Shown: positions 1 through 8,097 of the stretch, piece by piece
How positions within the stretch are numbered: position 1 is the stretch's first letter
How the letters are laid out: each line of letters begins with the position of its first letter
Assembly (NCBI GenBank): GCA_003024985.2
Contig: PXIH01S0011986.1
DNA: 13,072 nt
From: Euperipatoides rowelli
Lineage: Eukaryota; Onychophora; Udeonychophora; Euonychophora; Peripatopsidae
Direction: 5' to 3' (one strand)
Translations under genes and position numbers: made by a program
Notes under the pieces: generated by a model
Databases searched by the model: none
Told to the model about the DNA's origin: nothing
Seen by the model: only the letters and a program-made list of their open reading frames with translations

Positions 1-749
1 CGGGCTATTCCCCCCCCCCCCCCCTCCACAAAAAGCACATAGATTTTTAAAGATGCCAATAAACCTAGTGTGATATCTATGCTAGTTAAAATAAAAATTT
101 AATGGAAATAAATTAAAGAAATCCCCCCCCTCCCAATCGGGCAAGTTTGGTGGATAATGTAGTTTAAACAAGAAAATAATTAAAATTCAGATTTTTGGAT
201 TAATTCATTAACATTGTTATTTGCTCAAATTGTAATTTTCTTTTTTTTTAATTTTCAACTTAATAATTATTTGGATTAATTTTGCTTCAAAGGAAACTGG
301 TGTCTCTTACTATTTTTGAAAAAAAAAAAACTTCAAAGACTTTCATTTTATAATTTACGATGGCTGAGAGAAAAATATATAAACTACTGTTTGTAAAAGC
401 AAGTCTTTTAAATCGTTTTACATTCACACTTTCAGGTAAAGCTAATTATCTCTAGAGATGATTTACAACTAGACAAGATTTTAAACTTTTTATTATCTAA
501 ATGAAATTTAATGATATTGGATGGTGAAGGAGAAAAAGAAACTGGTTTCAATATTTTTTTTTTTTTAAATGATACAATCTTTATTTGCCTTATTATTTAG
601 TCTAATTAATTAAAATCAAGATATTTTATTTTGACTATAGCCTATCACTTTCACCAGGAAGTCTCACGTTACTTATTATTTTCAATGACAATTAATTTTA
701 GTTTAAAAGAAAAAAATAATAATAATAATTTCAATGTTTAAAAAAAAAA
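1..749. other. AT-rich non-coding stretch with C tracts
   Basis: No gene or transposon could be recognised here. The stretch contains a run of 15 C at 10-24, a run of 8 C at 123-130 and many poly-A and poly-T runs. A 31-codon ORF (360-455, beginning MAERKIYKLL) opens in an ATGGCTGAG context and contains a donor-like CAG|GTAAAG at 433-441, but nothing else supports it as an exon. The rest is simple A/T sequence. Confidence 0.6.
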
Positions 750-957
750 GACCTTTTCATCTTTTTATAGCACAAAACAATGAATTTTTCGCTTTTTATA
801 GCACAATAAATTGAATTTCGCTTTTAAGGTTCAATTTCGCTTTTTCATCGCTTTTTTAAATGCATTTAAATGCCCCAATTCAAACAAAAAAATCAAAGAT
901 TTATAGAAATAAACATATACTTTCGCTAATGCTACAAAGAGCGAAAAGGTCCATCCC
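750..957. mobile_element. Inverted-repeat MITE-like element, hAT-like right end
   Basis: The left segment 750-772 (GACCTTTTCATC...ATAGCA) pairs with 930-951 (TGCTACAAAGAG...AAGGTC) as imperfect inverted repeats. The right edge reads GGTCCATCCCTAG; on the minus strand that is CTAGGGATGGACC, which resembles the TAGGG/CAGGG ends of hAT-family elements. Inside, a 31-bp unit containing CTTTTTATAGCACAA occurs at about 761 and 792, with a further degraded GCTTTT...CAATTT copy after it. No coding capacity is visible. The left end runs into a poly-A stretch and no target-site duplication was found, so the family call is weak. Confidence 0.45.
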
Positions 958-958
958 T

Positions 959-1181
959 AGTTATTAATAATCCTAAAAGATAATGGAAGAATTTTCAGAA
1001 TATTACAGTAAATGTGCTTTATTTTAGAGACTACATTGTGAACAGCATCTATAGAAATTTCCATATGAGGAAAATCTTTTTTCATTAGACGTTTTATTGC
1101 AAATACAGTATATCAGTCCCAGCTCTCTTACTGTAATATTCTGAAAATTATTCCACTATCTCTTTAGGCTTATTAATAACT
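959..1181. mobile_element. Foldback MITE with about 53-bp inverted arms
   Basis: The left arm 959-1011 begins AGTTATTAATAATCCTAAAA and ends TATTACAGTAA. The right arm 1128-1181 is its reverse complement with only a few mismatches (TTACTGTAATATTCTGAAAA to TTATTAATAACT). The spacer of about 116 bp is AT-rich and has no ORF. This is the layout of a non-autonomous DNA transposon (MITE). The right arm is one base longer, so there is at least one indel. No clear target-site duplication could be assigned; the ends lie in TA-rich sequence. It directly abuts the preceding element. Confidence 0.7.
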
Positions 1182-1447
1182 TTTTTACTATTTATCACTA
1201 GTGTTTGGATCTCCGACTCCATCTAACCTTTAGACCCAAAACAGTCATTCAGAGGTTGGCTTGCATTCTATGTGCAAGCCGAGCTCTGATTGGCTGTTAT
1301 TTTATTTATTACTTATTTTTAACATGCTATAATACTTAAGTTGGAGTTAGGGTTAGGAACAGTTAAGGATTAGAGATCCTTTAATTGGTTGAAGGGTAGT
1401 GTCACGTCTGAGATACAGACGCTACAGTTCCGGTGTCCCTTTCTAAG
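1182..1447. other. Unclassified intergenic segment with small hairpins
   Basis: No gene is seen. The stretch is less AT-rich than its surroundings. A hairpin with 8-bp arms lies at about 1258-1280 (GGCTTGCA paired with TGCAAGCC). A second, with perfect 6-bp arms, lies at 1405-1421 (CGTCTG-AGATA-CAGACG). A short stretch around 1345 contains GTTAGGGTTAGG. The concentration of CpG and the hairpins suggest the remnant of a repeat or SINE, but no tRNA-type A or B box was identified. Confidence 0.4.
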
Positions 1448-1708
1448 TATAGGTTGTATTATAGTTTATTTCCATAATATTGAAACCTCACCCAATTTCA
1501 AAGTAATATTTTAAAAAAAATGAATCAGTGAAACTAAAAATTCTAGAAGCATCAGAATAAACCTACTGGGATTAGAATCGGTGCCCACAGTCTACTAGGT
1601 TTATTCTGATGCTTCTAGAATTTGTTGTTGGGCTGATACATTTTTTTAAAAATATTTTTTTTGAAATTGGGTGAGTATTATAGAAAGAAACTATAATAAC
1701 AGCCTATA
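1448..1708. mobile_element. Large foldback MITE, arms about 115-120 bp
   Basis: The left arm 1448-1567 starts TATAGGTTG and runs through CTCACCCAATTTCAAA to TTCTAGAAGCATCAGAATAA. The right arm 1594-1708 reverses this order, from TTATTCTGATGCTTCTAGAA through TTTGAAATTGGGTGAG to CAGCCTATA. The loop is only about 26 bp, so the element could form a nearly closed hairpin. The ends lie in TATAGG...CCTATA, compatible with insertion at TA as in Tc1/mariner-type MITEs. No protein is encoded. It sits immediately upstream of the recognisable LINE sequence that starts at 1712, so it may have inserted into or beside that LINE. Confidence 0.8.
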
Positions 1709-1711
1709 TAT

Positions 1712-2783
1712 AAAAAAGGGTAACTGTATCAATAACTACCGTCCGATAAACATAGCCAATGCAATTAGTAAAATTGTTGAAAGATTAATAATGGTCCTAA
1801 TCAAAATTAAGTATTAAACAACATGGTTCTAAGAAAGTGATGACTTCTATAAATGAGTGGACCAAATTAAGATACATTTCGCAAGCTCTTGACTAAATTA
1901 AATAATTATTCCTTTCCAGACCAATTTATAAATTGGATAAGAAATTTTTTGTTTGTACACACTTTCGGTAAAAATTGTAAATATTATATCGGAAATGAAA
2001 TATAGAGTTTGTGGTCTTATACAGGGAGCGATGATTTCCGCTCCCTTATTTAATCTTTCTACAGATTTGAATAATTGCTCTTTTATTGGCATTTTTAGCT
2101 ATGCTGCTGCTGTTCGTCTTACTGCTGAAATTGAAAATGAACAAGATATTTTTTATCTGCAAAATGAAATAACAGATTTGGAAAAATGGATGTTGACAAA
2201 TGGTCTAAGGGTTAACAAAAACAAAGAGAAGATTTAAATATATTATATATTGGGAAATTTTGGCTTTCACTCTGATTGTATATTGGTAATGAGTTAATTG
2301 AAACTATCAGTGTAGCCTGTACCAAGATCTAGGAGTAGGACTTATGATTGATTCGAGACACATTTACAAATCAAATACATTATTTAATCTCAAAATTGTA
2401 CTATAGATTCCATGTTATTTTGGTAGTTTTTCCAGTTTTAAATTTTGATATTTTTACTGTTTCTTATCGTTACTTTATTCAACCAATGATTGATTATTGT
2501 GCCAGAGCATATGTGATATCAAAAAAATGGATTCTGATAGATTAGATTTGTTTCTAAGAAAAATATCAAAAAAAGGGTAAAAAAAAAAAAAAGGCTTACT
2601 CCACCTATACTTAAATCTATATTAGCTTGGCTAATTTTAAAAATCCTAAAGCATGAATGATGATTAATATATAGTAGGTCTACTTGAACCTGCAACCTTT
2701 TCCACTATTGAGGATTTGTTAAATAAAAACAATTATTACATAGGCTACTAGGTGAGAAGCTCTTTGTGATTTGAAATACAACC
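1712..2783 (+). pseudogene. Decayed LINE reverse transcriptase fragment with active site lost
   Basis: The translation, spread over several frames, follows the order of a Jockey/CR1-superfamily reverse transcriptase. Motif 1, NNYRPINIANAISKIVERLI, lies at about 1731-1790. A QHG motif (canonical QHGFRKGKST) follows at about 1819, and WIRNF at about 1935. GLIQGAMISAPLFNL (canonical GVPQGSILSPLLFNL) starts at about 2011. The palm motif that should read F-Y-A-D-D reads FSYAAA at about 2095-2112. After it come DLEKWMLTNGLRVNKNKEKI (to 2234), a thumb with LGVGLMIDSR and FIQPMIDYCA (2320-2505), and a C-terminal NNYY...VRSS piece up to 2780. Several frameshifts and stops, from 1815 on, plus loss of both catalytic aspartates, show that it is dead. 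The endonuclease domain is absent. The exact clade is uncertain. Confidence 0.85.
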
Positions 2784-2797
2784 GGGGGGGGGGGGGG
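2784..2797. repeat. G14 homopolymer between opposed LINEs
   Basis: Fourteen consecutive G follow ACC at 2781-2783. The tract separates the plus-strand LINE remnant from the 3' end of the minus-strand LINE. Confidence 0.95.
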
Positions 2798-2804
2798 TCC
2801 TAGA

Positions 2805-3535
2805 TATTTATTTATTTATTTATTTCCAGAGTTACTGTATAAGCTTTTAACTCTTAGATACAAAGTAAAATACAAAACAGGCAACAACAACTAGGTCAAT
2901 TACAAAGCAAAAAAAAAAAAACTTTTCTCTTTTTTTTTTCACAAGATCTATTATCTCATACAATCCAATACTATTTTAACAAGACCTTATAATACAAATC
3001 ACACACACGCAAAAAAAAAATAAAAAAAATAATAATAAACAACAGATAGATGAATATTGTATGTAAAATCAAAAACAATTCAGAAGACCATCCAATATAA
3101 AGTAAAAAAAACTTATCTCTGCCATTACAAGAATTACAAAAACTATTTACATTAATAAAGACTATGTTAAAAAATATACCTTTTTTTTCCCTTTCAGTAA
3201 ATATAGGCTATATCTATTAGTAAATTAAATTGTCAAAAGTCACTAATATAACTAGGCTACGTAAGGTAAAAAATAAGTAATAAATATAGTTTAAAAATAT
3301 TCTAAAAATATAAGTGTAAATATAAGTTAAAAATATTTTTTTATAACAATAATTATAAATTATAATAGTTCAGGTAAATTTTACTCTCTTTAACAACCAA
3401 TAGATTAAACAAAGTCCAAGGTTAATAAATAATCAAAATAAATTTATTTACTCATTTCTTCCTGTCTCACAGAACATATAAAAACATTTTCATCCCAAAA
3501 TATATCAAGACACCAAATTCGTATATCCAAATCCA
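2805..3535 (-). mobile_element. 3' UTR and (TTTA/AAAT)n tail of minus-strand LINE
   Basis: Read on the minus strand, this follows the stop codon of the LINE C-terminal fragment and ends in a short tandem AAAT tail (TATT repeats at 2805-2825 on the plus strand), as in CR1/Jockey-like LINEs that end in simple repeats. The edge sequence CAGAGTTACTGTATAAGC, followed by TTTTAACT, recurs in variant form at 9569-9600, so it belongs to a repeat family. The interior is A-rich and non-coding. Confidence 0.65.
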
Positions 3536-4460
3536 TTAAATTATTTCTCTATATAATTGATCCCGGTCCAAAGTTCTTTCCAATTTTATTTTAAAAGAGT
3601 GAAAATTATTAAAGTCTACCTGTTTAGAAAGCAACACGTTCCAAAATTTAGCCATTTTTTGTGAAAAAAAAATGTATTCTCTTTGAATTTTTAGAATACA
3701 GTATTTTGATTTTAAATCACCTCTAGCGTTCGAATTACTCTCCAAGACAAATACTTCCTAACATATTTTCCTATTATAATAAATCTATAAGCCTGGAGAA
3801 GGTCACCTCTAAAGAGTCATATTATTTTCATATAGCCTAGATGTTACATTCTCTCATCATATGGCATTTTATGAAATCTGTATATTTTCTTTGTGTATTT
3901 CCAAATAATCTCTTTAAATTTTTACAATACCATACAGAGTGAAAATAGTGAATTAAACTTTGTATATAACATTTGTAGATAGATGCAAATAAGTTCTTTG
4001 TCATAATAGGAAATACAAAAAACATACAGTATATGATAGTTTCTGAGAAATTTTTCTGATTATTATATTAGTGTGGATGGTATTTGTAAATGTTAATCTA
4101 ATATCAAAATAAATACCCAAATCACATACTTCATATTTGGTACCAACTTACTAAGTTGGTTGACTCTTTCTATTTTGTATTTGTAGCCATCAATGGTTAA
4201 ATCCACATCAATGTCCCTTCCGTATACCATATAGTCAGTTTTTATTAAAAAAGTTATATATAATTTGTTATATGCATCCAATTTTCAATTTGAAGAATAT
4301 CTTTTTTTATAGTCTTAATCATTTACAGTATATTAGATATTTTATGTAAAATTTTAAAGTCATCTGCATACATTTTAATTGTAGATGATAGATATTTTGT
4401 CCCCCCCCCCCTATTCCCATAATGATTAAAAATATAAATCTTTTAATGAGAGAACATTGT
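3536..4460 (-). pseudogene. LINE reverse transcriptase C-terminal half, YADD retained
   Basis: On the minus strand the palm motif KMYADDFKILHKI is encoded at about 4334-4376, with YADD at 4359-4370. It is followed by QIENW and KTDYMVYGRDIDVDLTIDGY (about 4185-4290), then DRLTFTN-like thumb residues. IYKCYIQSLIHYFHSVWY lies within 3930-3990. The C-terminal part has NARGDLKSKYCI, then YIFFSQKMAKFWNVLLSKQV and FHSFKIKLERTLD, and stops at 3536-3538. Upstream of YADD a weak trace of the VPQGS...LLF region extends to about 4460, interrupted by a C11/G11 tract. Stops (one soon after YADD) and frameshifts make it a pseudogene. It resembles CR1/Jockey-type LINEs. The endonuclease and fingers regions are missing, as in a 5'-truncated insertion. 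Confidence 0.8.
4401..4411. repeat. C11 homopolymer inside LINE remnant
   Basis: A run of 11 C (G on the LINE sense strand) interrupts the palm region just upstream of the YADD motif of the minus-strand LINE. Confidence 0.95.
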
Positions 4461-4533
4461 CTCAAAAATATTGAATTGAAAAAAAAAAGGGGGATGGTTA
4501 AGTTTACGTTCCCCTCAATCCAATATGGCCACC

Positions 4534-4864
4534 AATGCCAGACGTTAAATACAGATAAATAGATTCCTTCTTTAATTTTAACATATTGAATGTTTATTTA
4601 TAAATTTATTTTCAATAACAAATCAATATTTTGAAATTCGGAATGAGTGTATTAATAGAATACACGCATTTCAAAGAATGTAAATATTGTTATAAATGTT
4701 TTATTTTTAGTACGATAATATTCACATTCTTTAAAATTATTCACACGTGTATACACACATTCCCAATTTCAAAGTATTAATTATTGAAAATAAATTTATA
4801 AATAAACATTCAGTATGTAAAAATTAAAAAGGTATCTATTTATCGGTATTTACGTCTGACATTA
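4534..4864. mobile_element. Foldback MITE with arms of about 140-160 bp
   Basis: The left arm begins AATGCCAGACGTTAAATACA and continues through TGAATGTTTATTTATAAATT, TATTTTCAATAA, TTTGAAATTCGGAATG and CAAAGAATGTAAATATT. The right arm carries the same blocks inverted: AATATTCACATTCTTT, CATTCCCAATTTCAAA, TTATTGAAAATA, AATTTATAAATAAACATTCA and TATTTACGTCTGACATT. The two arms nearly meet near 4700. There is no ORF. The high arm similarity fits a non-autonomous DNA transposon. No target-site duplication is obvious at the assigned edges, so the true ends may differ by a few bases. Confidence 0.8.
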
Positions 4865-5277
4865 GCTAAAAAAAACTAAACTAAAAAAGATATTCTAATA
4901 AATTACTGCATTTTTAAAAAATAACTAAGCAATAACACAAAACACGGGGGAAAAACGAATAAGTTAAGTTATAGGCTATAATAAAGTGAAATTGAAATAA
5001 AAACTCACAAACACCGCCATTGTCAGTGGTGGCATTTCCAAATGAAATGCGCAATTTGCGAAATTCAGCATGTTGGACGCCTGTGACGTATTTTGGATAA
5101 AACAATAATAAAATTATTAAGTTTGATAGGCAGAGACTTGTGGTGTATATTTGACATTGTAATAAAGGGATAATAAATGAAAACATTTATACAAATCACT
5201 CAATTATGGGGAATTTTGGATGAAGGGGTAATTTACAGTTTGATAAGACTTATAAATTATTCAATAAACTAAACACT
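4865..5277. other. AT-rich spacer with a CpG-bearing core
   Basis: No confirmed gene. The interval 5010-5100 contains several CpG dinucleotides (ACACCGCC, AATGCGCAATTTGCGAAA, GGACGCCTGTGACGTA). The last holds a CRE-like TGACGTA near 5093. The rest is AT-rich. A possible small minus-strand first exon is listed separately. Confidence 0.5.
5009..5020 (-). other. Possible minus-strand start exon (MAVF then donor), weak
   Basis: On the minus strand ATGGCGGTGTTT is followed at once by GTGAGT (plus-strand ACTCAC at 5003-5008), a good splice donor. ATGGCGG resembles YY1-type start-site sequences, and a CRE-like GTGACGTA (plus orientation) lies about 70 bp upstream. This could be the beginning of a coding first exon of four codons in phase 0. 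No promoter element beyond this and no second exon were found, and upstream ATGs exist in other frames, so chance is a real alternative. Confidence 0.18.
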
Positions 5278-5422
5278 TGCGCCTAGCGGAAGCATTTATA
5301 AACTTTAGTATTCAGTATTTTCTAGTTCGTTGGCACACCCAAACCTAGCGGAAGGGCGATATTAATTTTATTTCATATACTGTACACACGGTATACAATT
5401 TTTTTTCCAATAAATTATTTTA
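5278..5422. repeat. Repeat flank homologous to the palindrome loop
   Basis: The block begins GCGCCTAGCGGAAGC...TAAACTTTA and ends with ATACTGTACACACGGTATAC followed by AATTTTTTTTCCAATAAATT. The same landmarks occur in the same order, inverted, in the central part of the adjacent near-palindrome: reverse complement of 5678-5760, with GCGCCTAGCGGTAGC, GAACTTTA and GTACTGTATACAATTTT. A second CCTAGCGGAAG lies at about 5344-5354. No coding sequence. Confidence 0.6.
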
Positions 5423-5423
5423 C

Positions 5424-5999
5424 TATCAGCACTTTGGGATTACATAGGCAAAAATTAAGCAAATTGCCAGGCAAAATATTACTGTTATGATCTGAGAAAC
5501 TCGGGGTATTATTTAAATGGGGTGAAGTGGACTCAAATGTTCCAGAAAAACTAGAAATGAACCCTTTATCAATTCAAACCCCCATTATCTGTTCCAGAAA
5601 CACTAGAAATGAACCCTTTATCAATCCAAATCCCTTTCACCAAAAAAACAAACAAAAAAATAATTTATTAAAAAAAAATTGTATACAGTACTGTATGCAA
5701 AATAAAGTTCATAATTTCTCGCTACCGCTAGGCGCTGCATCTTTGTATACAATTTTTTTTAAATAAATTTTTTTTTTTTGGGGGGGAAAGGGATTTGGAT
5801 TGATGAAGGGTTCATTTCTAGTGTTTCTGGAACAGACAATGGGGGGGTTGGATTGATAAAAAGTTCATTTCTAGTTTTTCTGGAACATTCGAGTCCACTT
5901 CACCCCATTTAATTAATACCCTGAGTTTCTCATATCATAACTAATATTTTTCATGGCAGTTCGCTGAATTTTTGTCTATGTAATCCCAAAGTGCAGATA
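5424..5999. mobile_element. 576-bp near-palindromic foldback element
   Basis: The left arm 5424-5687 and right arm 5746-5999 are inverted copies over nearly their whole length. Matching landmarks are GCACTTTGGGATTACATAG, GAGAAACTC, AAATGGGGTGAAGTGGACTC, CCAGAAAAACTAGAAATGAA and AATTGTATAC. The loop is about 58 bp. Each arm carries a 52/53-bp tandem duplication (left copies start at 5539 and 5591) containing GTTCCAGAAA and CTAGAAATGAACCC. The outer edges read TA|TCAGCAC...GTGCAGA|TA, consistent with a TA target site. Any ORF through this region is a by-product of the arms. It is best explained as a non-autonomous DNA transposon or foldback element. Arm divergence is modest, so it is probably not very old. 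Confidence 0.85.
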
Positions 6000-6469
6000 A
6001 CTTCTGTTTCTTGGGGGACATGAATTGTTGGTCATGTTGAGCATATCCAAAATATAAAATTGCTCGCACCATTTTAATACCATTAAGATTAAAATACGCA
6101 GCAATACGTATGCTCTAAAAAACCAGAAAACATAAAAGATAATTTTCATTTAAAAATCTGTGCAGAGTAAAAGCAATATCCAGGGCAACGGAAACTTTAC
6201 CTTACCCTATTTTTTTTCTAAACGCATGAAATCCAAGCACATGAAAACAGAAAATTATACATGCGCTTTTCTATAAAGGTGAGTGACCGTTGCTTTTTTA
6301 TTATCAGTATGCTAAATTGAAAGAAGTTAACTAACACATTTAACAGTCTAAATATTTTTATACCATATGCAAATGATTGTGACTGTGCAATATAAAAATA
6401 TATAATAAAATATCTATTATTTAATATAAAATATCCAAAATACAGAAGAAATACATAATAAACAAATAA
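6000..6469. other. AT-rich segment with no recognised feature
   Basis: Both strands were read. There is no domain, RNA gene or clear repeat. A 100-codon minus-strand reading frame at 6218-6520 has AT-driven hydrophobic composition (many F, Y, I, L) and runs into the MITE at 6470, so it is treated as chance. Confidence 0.5.
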
Positions 6470-6614
6470 CAAGGCTGTATTTAGGGGAGTATGTGTGCAG
6501 GGGGTTTGGACACCCCCCAAAATTTTAAAAATCTCAACAGCAAAAAAAAAAAAAAAACATCAAAAATATACAACCCAGACACACACCCCAAATAATTTTC
6601 TGGCTATGCCCCTG
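6470..6614. mobile_element. hAT-like MITE with 8-bp target-site duplication
   Basis: The element of 145 bp starts CAAGGCTGTATTTAGG and ends CTGGCTATGCCCCTG. The reverse complement of the right end is CAGGGGCATAGCCAG, which aligns imperfectly with the left end and resembles the CAGnGGCGTA... ends common in hAT-derived MITEs. It is flanked by ACAAATAA (6462-6469) and TCAAATAA (6615-6622), matching at 7 of 8 positions, as expected for a hAT 8-bp target-site duplication. The interior holds a GGGGTTTGGACACCCCCC hairpin-like core and an A16-class run. It has no coding capacity. Confidence 0.65.
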
Positions 6615-6764
6615 TCAAATAATGAAAATATATGAGTGGATTCATCTTTTTAAAACGACAATAAAATAAATTTTCTCACCATCATTAACAGCTCAAAAAT
6701 TATTCAGAAGAAAAAAAAAATCCAATCTCTTTGTTACATTGAATATGTAAAATAAGAATAGAAT

Positions 6765-7181
6765 AGATTGGATGGGTTGTGGTCAAACTCTTTCAAAAAA
6801 AAATACAGGTAGTGGCCAACTCAGCTGCCTGAATTATAGTATTTGGTGGCGGGCCATCAAGTGCAACCAGGGCGTTGGAATATCTAAAATGGTTCAAACT
6901 TCACTCCATGAGATATTCACTTGCTATTGCAGATATGGAAGATTGTCAATGGACATGCCCCTTCTTATTTGATCAGCAAAATTTCCTTGACTGAAGGATC
7001 TCACAGATATAATACTAGATTAAGTGTGTCATCTGGTTTGAAAGTCTACCAAAATAAAACAGTAAAGAGAGAGAGAGATCAGCTATGCATGTGTTAGGGA
7101 CCAAAACTTTGGAATGCCCTACCAGTCAATATAAGAACAATTGATAACTTCATTTATTTAAAAAAAAACTTTTTGATTTAA
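6765..7181 (+). pseudogene. LINE reverse transcriptase C-terminus, frameshifted
   Basis: Three frames join into one LINE-like C-terminal region. WGCGQTLSKK (frame starting 6772) is followed by VANSAA*IIV and GGGPSSATRALEYLKWFKLH (6812-6910). NGHAPSYLISKI then leads to HRYNTRLSVSSGLKVY (about 6948-7050) and GPKLWNALPVNIRTIDNFIY (7098-7157), ending at a stop at 7179-7181. The NTR...RSxxxxGPKLWNxLPxxIR pattern is typical of the region after the thumb in CR1/L2/Rex-type elements. Two frameshifts and two stop codons (in place of an expected Arg-like position after SAA and before GPKLW) show decay. An AG repeat sits at about 7067-7078. The reverse transcriptase core is absent, as in a 5'-truncated copy. 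Confidence 0.75.
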
Positions 7182-7429
7182 TCTCCAATGGCTTTATTTT
7201 ACCTTACTACTAGTTGTCTACTACCTCGATTGATGACCTATTTATATCTCCTTTTGATTAAGGCAATTGAAAATTTTATTTTACCATTTAGTTGATCACT
7301 TTCAGTGCGTATCAGAGTCCTGTATGGGTACCCGAAAAATACTCGACTGTCGGGTATTTTAATTCAATAATTTTATTCTTATCTATTTTATTTATATGTT
7401 TTGTTTTGATTTTATATTTTACCATTATT
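7182..7429. other. Probable 3' flank or UTR of the plus-strand LINE
   Basis: No gene. The stretch follows the LINE stop codon. It contains a hairpin with 7-bp arms, TACCCGA (7329-7335) and TCGGGTA, around ATACTCGACTG. It then becomes T-rich and meets the tail of the next, oppositely oriented LINE near 7430, so this is a second tail-to-tail LINE pair. The assignment as LINE UTR rests on position only. Confidence 0.4.
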
Positions 7430-7785
7430 TAGTTTATTTATTTATTTAGAAAAATCACAGATTAAATCAATGATTTCTATCTGTTAAAACAAAGAAAAAT
7501 ACAGAAATCAACCATAAGTCATCATAGTAAAACCAAGATACAAAAAGTAAAAATTGAAAACATATATAGTGAACAAGGTGAAATAATAAACATTTCAAAC
7601 AAAAACAAAGAAAATAAAATATTTTTTTTTTCTTTCTCCCTTCCCTTTTTTAAAAAAAAAAAAAAGAAAAGGACAACAGTAACATTAACGGATTAAGTTA
7701 ATATACATTAAGTATTAAAATAATTAAAATAAAATTAAAAACAGAAAATACAAGAAAATTTAGAACAATAAAAAAAAAAATTAGG
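7430..7785 (-). mobile_element. 3' UTR and tail of minus-strand LINE
   Basis: On the minus strand this follows the stop at 7786-7788 and ends in AAAT repeats (plus-strand TTTATTTATTTATTTAG at about 7435-7450). It is A-rich with poly-A runs around 7650 and has no ORF. The tail type matches those at 2805 and 9537. Confidence 0.6.
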
Positions 7786-8097
7786 TCAGATGTATTTTAG
7801 AGGAATAGATTTAAATATTTCATCAGTTAATAGAAAATTATCAAAACTCTTTTTGAAGCTGGTGAAAGTTAAGCTATTAAAAATAGAGGATGGAAGGCGA
7901 TTCTAAAGTGAAATATTACGGAAATAAATTGTTTTACTTTTCCTCGTCGTTTTACAAAATTGAACAGAAATTTTGTAAGGGTTATATTTTCTAGTATTAT
8001 TTGATTTTACAAAAAAATTGTCAATATTTTTTAGGAGAACAAATTCTTTGAAAATAAAAATCAAATCTCCACGAGTAAAGCTTTGCAAAGGAGACAT
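7786..8097 (-). pseudogene. LINE C-terminal domain, one in-frame stop in place of Trp
   Basis: A 104-codon minus-strand reading frame is open except for one TAG. It reads SPLQSFTRGDLIFIFKEF, then KNIDNFF, SNNTRKYNPYKI, SKTIYFRNISL*NRLPSSIF and FTSFKKSFDNFL, ending at the stop at 7786-7788. The order RGDLI...NTR...FRN..W N.LP...SFK is that of the C-terminal region of CR1/Jockey-like LINE reverse transcriptases. The stop lies where the conserved Trp of the WNxLP motif is expected (TGG to TAG, about 7903-7905). Upstream, to about 8290, further stops occur and only weak similarity remains. This copy is less decayed than the others in the window. Confidence 0.75.

Noticed and set aside
360-455. 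31-codon frame starting MAERKIYKLL with donor-like CAGGTAAAG
   Set aside because: The start context is only fair, there is no promoter-like sequence, and the pyrimidine run before CAG would fit an acceptor equally well.
1340-1365. TTAGGGTTAGG resembling telomere repeat
   Set aside because: Fewer than two full units; not an interstitial telomere array.
4914-5186. 90-codon minus-strand reading frame
   Set aside because: No family recognised; most of it is AT-driven hydrophobic sequence. Only the short ATGGCGG-donor part was kept, as a weak candidate.
4494-5245. Possible outer inverted repeat (TTTACGTTCCCCTCAATCC versus GGATGAAGGGGTAATTTAC) enclosing the 4534 foldback element
   Set aside because: The match needs several gaps and mismatches and no target-site duplication was found; it should be tested by alignment before being called an element.
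5527-5766. 79-codon plus-strand reading frame
   Set aside because: It runs through the left arm and loop of the foldback element; its repeated peptide words come from the 52-bp tandem duplication, not from a gene.
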